Assembly (NCBI GenBank): GCA_002725475.1
Contig: PBPH01000091.1
Span: 1-6,298, forward strand
Direction of reading: 5' to 3'
From: Methanobacteriota archaeon
GTDB lineage: Archaea > Thermoplasmatota > Poseidoniia > Poseidoniales > Thalassarchaeaceae
Length of the DNA stretch: 6,298 nucleotides
The notes under the pieces are model-generated. The model did not search any database. It saw only the letters and a list, made by a program, of their open reading frames with translations, and was not told where the DNA came from. Shown one piece after another: positions 5,848-6,298 of the stretch. Made by a program: the position numbers and the translations under genes. Positions within the stretch are counted from its first letter, which is position 1; each line of letters begins with the position of its first letter.

Positions 5848-6298
5848 TTGAGGAGAACCCTAGCTTTGACGTTATGCTTGGTAATAATGATACCTGGCTG
5901 CCTTGTATCAAATAGCAATCCTCCGCCTAATGACGATGATTTACCAGAAGATCCACCTCCAGAAGACCCCCCGACACTCCCCTGCGCTGATGGATTCAAT
6001 TTGTTTGGTAATGAAAATGTGTTGTATTACGAAGGCTTTGAACAAGTTGAGAATGACGACCCTCAGAACACAATTTTTACTCGTTGGGAAGGTGGTCACA
6101 ATGAATCATATCACATAGTTACAGATGTAGTAAAGTATGGCGAAAAATCTTACCGCGTTGATATTACACCTAATGAAACAACTCAAGGTGGTGCCGACCG
6201 TCCAGTAAAGAATCGAGTTGAATTTGGTATTAGCCCGGGCCATCTAGAATGTGATGAAGTGTGGTATGGTTGGGCATTTATGATTCCAGAAGATTTCA
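5848..6298 (+). CDS. Lipoprotein of the heparin-lyase I / polysaccharide-lyase type (3' partial)
   Basis: The first 150 residues are visible, and the frame runs off the right edge. From TTG 5848 the protein begins with a textbook lipoprotein signal: MRRT, a hydrophobic core LALTLCLVIMI, and lipobox IPGC with C18 as the lipid-anchored residue. A Pro/Asp/Glu-rich spacer (about 24-45) would hold the enzyme away from the membrane. From about residue 58 the sequence matches the pattern of the heparin lyase I/alginate-lyase-like jelly-roll family (PF14099): YYEGFE (60-65), a Trp (W80), YHIVTDVVKYGEKSYRVDI (88-106), a charged NRVEF (122-126) containing the conserved R-x-E, and WYGWAFMIPEDF (139-150). 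The family cleaves acidic polysaccharides by beta-elimination or binds glycans. The catalytic residues are not all in view, so activity and substrate remain open. It acts at the cell surface. Confidence 0.8.
   Translation, partial: MRRTLALTLCLVIMIPGCLVSNSNPPPNDDDLPEDPPPEDPPTLPCADGFNLFGNENVLYYEGFEQVENDDPQNTIFTRWEGGHNESYHIVTDVVKYGEKSYRVDITPNETTQGGADRPVKNRVEFGISPGHLECDEVWYGWAFMIPEDF

Noticed and set aside
5903..6118. Plus-strand open frame of 71 codons overlapping the lyase gene
   Set aside because: The overlapping frame from 5848 has a signal peptide, lipobox and a family match; this one has none of these.

Overview
The window holds six plus-strand genes and no RNA gene, mobile element or CRISPR array that I can see. 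Two genes are cut by the window edges. The DNA is moderately AT-rich. No taxonomic marker is present. Several traits suggest a planktonic euryarchaeon of the Marine Group II/III (Poseidoniales-like) kind: secreted proteins rich in Asp/Glu, an EF-hand-like loop, many N-glycosylation sequons confined to the outer parts of the membrane protein, a zinc ribbon appended to an enzyme, and unusual ribosome-binding motifs. This assignment is inference, and an uncultured bacterium is not excluded.

Layout. Positions 2-484 carry the C-terminal part of an unrecognised protein with one EF-hand-like calcium loop and a very acidic Gly/Asp tail. A gap of 80 bp follows. It ends in a perfect 19-bp palindrome directly before the next gene. 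Positions 565-5383 form a tight three-gene ABC transporter operon: ATPase 1, a 1036-residue permease with two FtsX-type halves, and ATPase 2 with a roughly 95-residue C-terminal extension ending in a zinc ribbon. The first two genes overlap as ATGA, and the third starts at or just after the permease stop. Thirty-two bases later comes a small DCC-family (DUF393) thiol-disulfide oxidoreductase-like protein. After a further 57 bases a lipoprotein of the heparin-lyase I/polysaccharide-lyase jelly-roll type begins and runs off the right edge.

How the parts fit. The transporter belongs to the MacB/LolCDE/FtsX superfamily, which usually acts by mechanotransmission on lipoproteins, peptides, envelope enzymes or drugs rather than by classical import. 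Here one chain supplies both permease halves, and two different, apparently catalytically complete ATPases can serve them. The only four cysteines of the permease lie in its first outer domain, and a CxxC protein is encoded just downstream, so a redox link is conceivable. The lyase lipoprotein and the acidic secreted protein are surface proteins, but nothing in the sequence proves that they are substrates of the transporter.

The most interesting points are the two-ATPase/one-fused-permease arrangement, the AbrB-like plus zinc-ribbon extension on ATPase 2, the palindrome that would bury the putative ribosome-binding site of ATPase 1, and a recurring GGGCG-type motif 5-8 nt before the starts.
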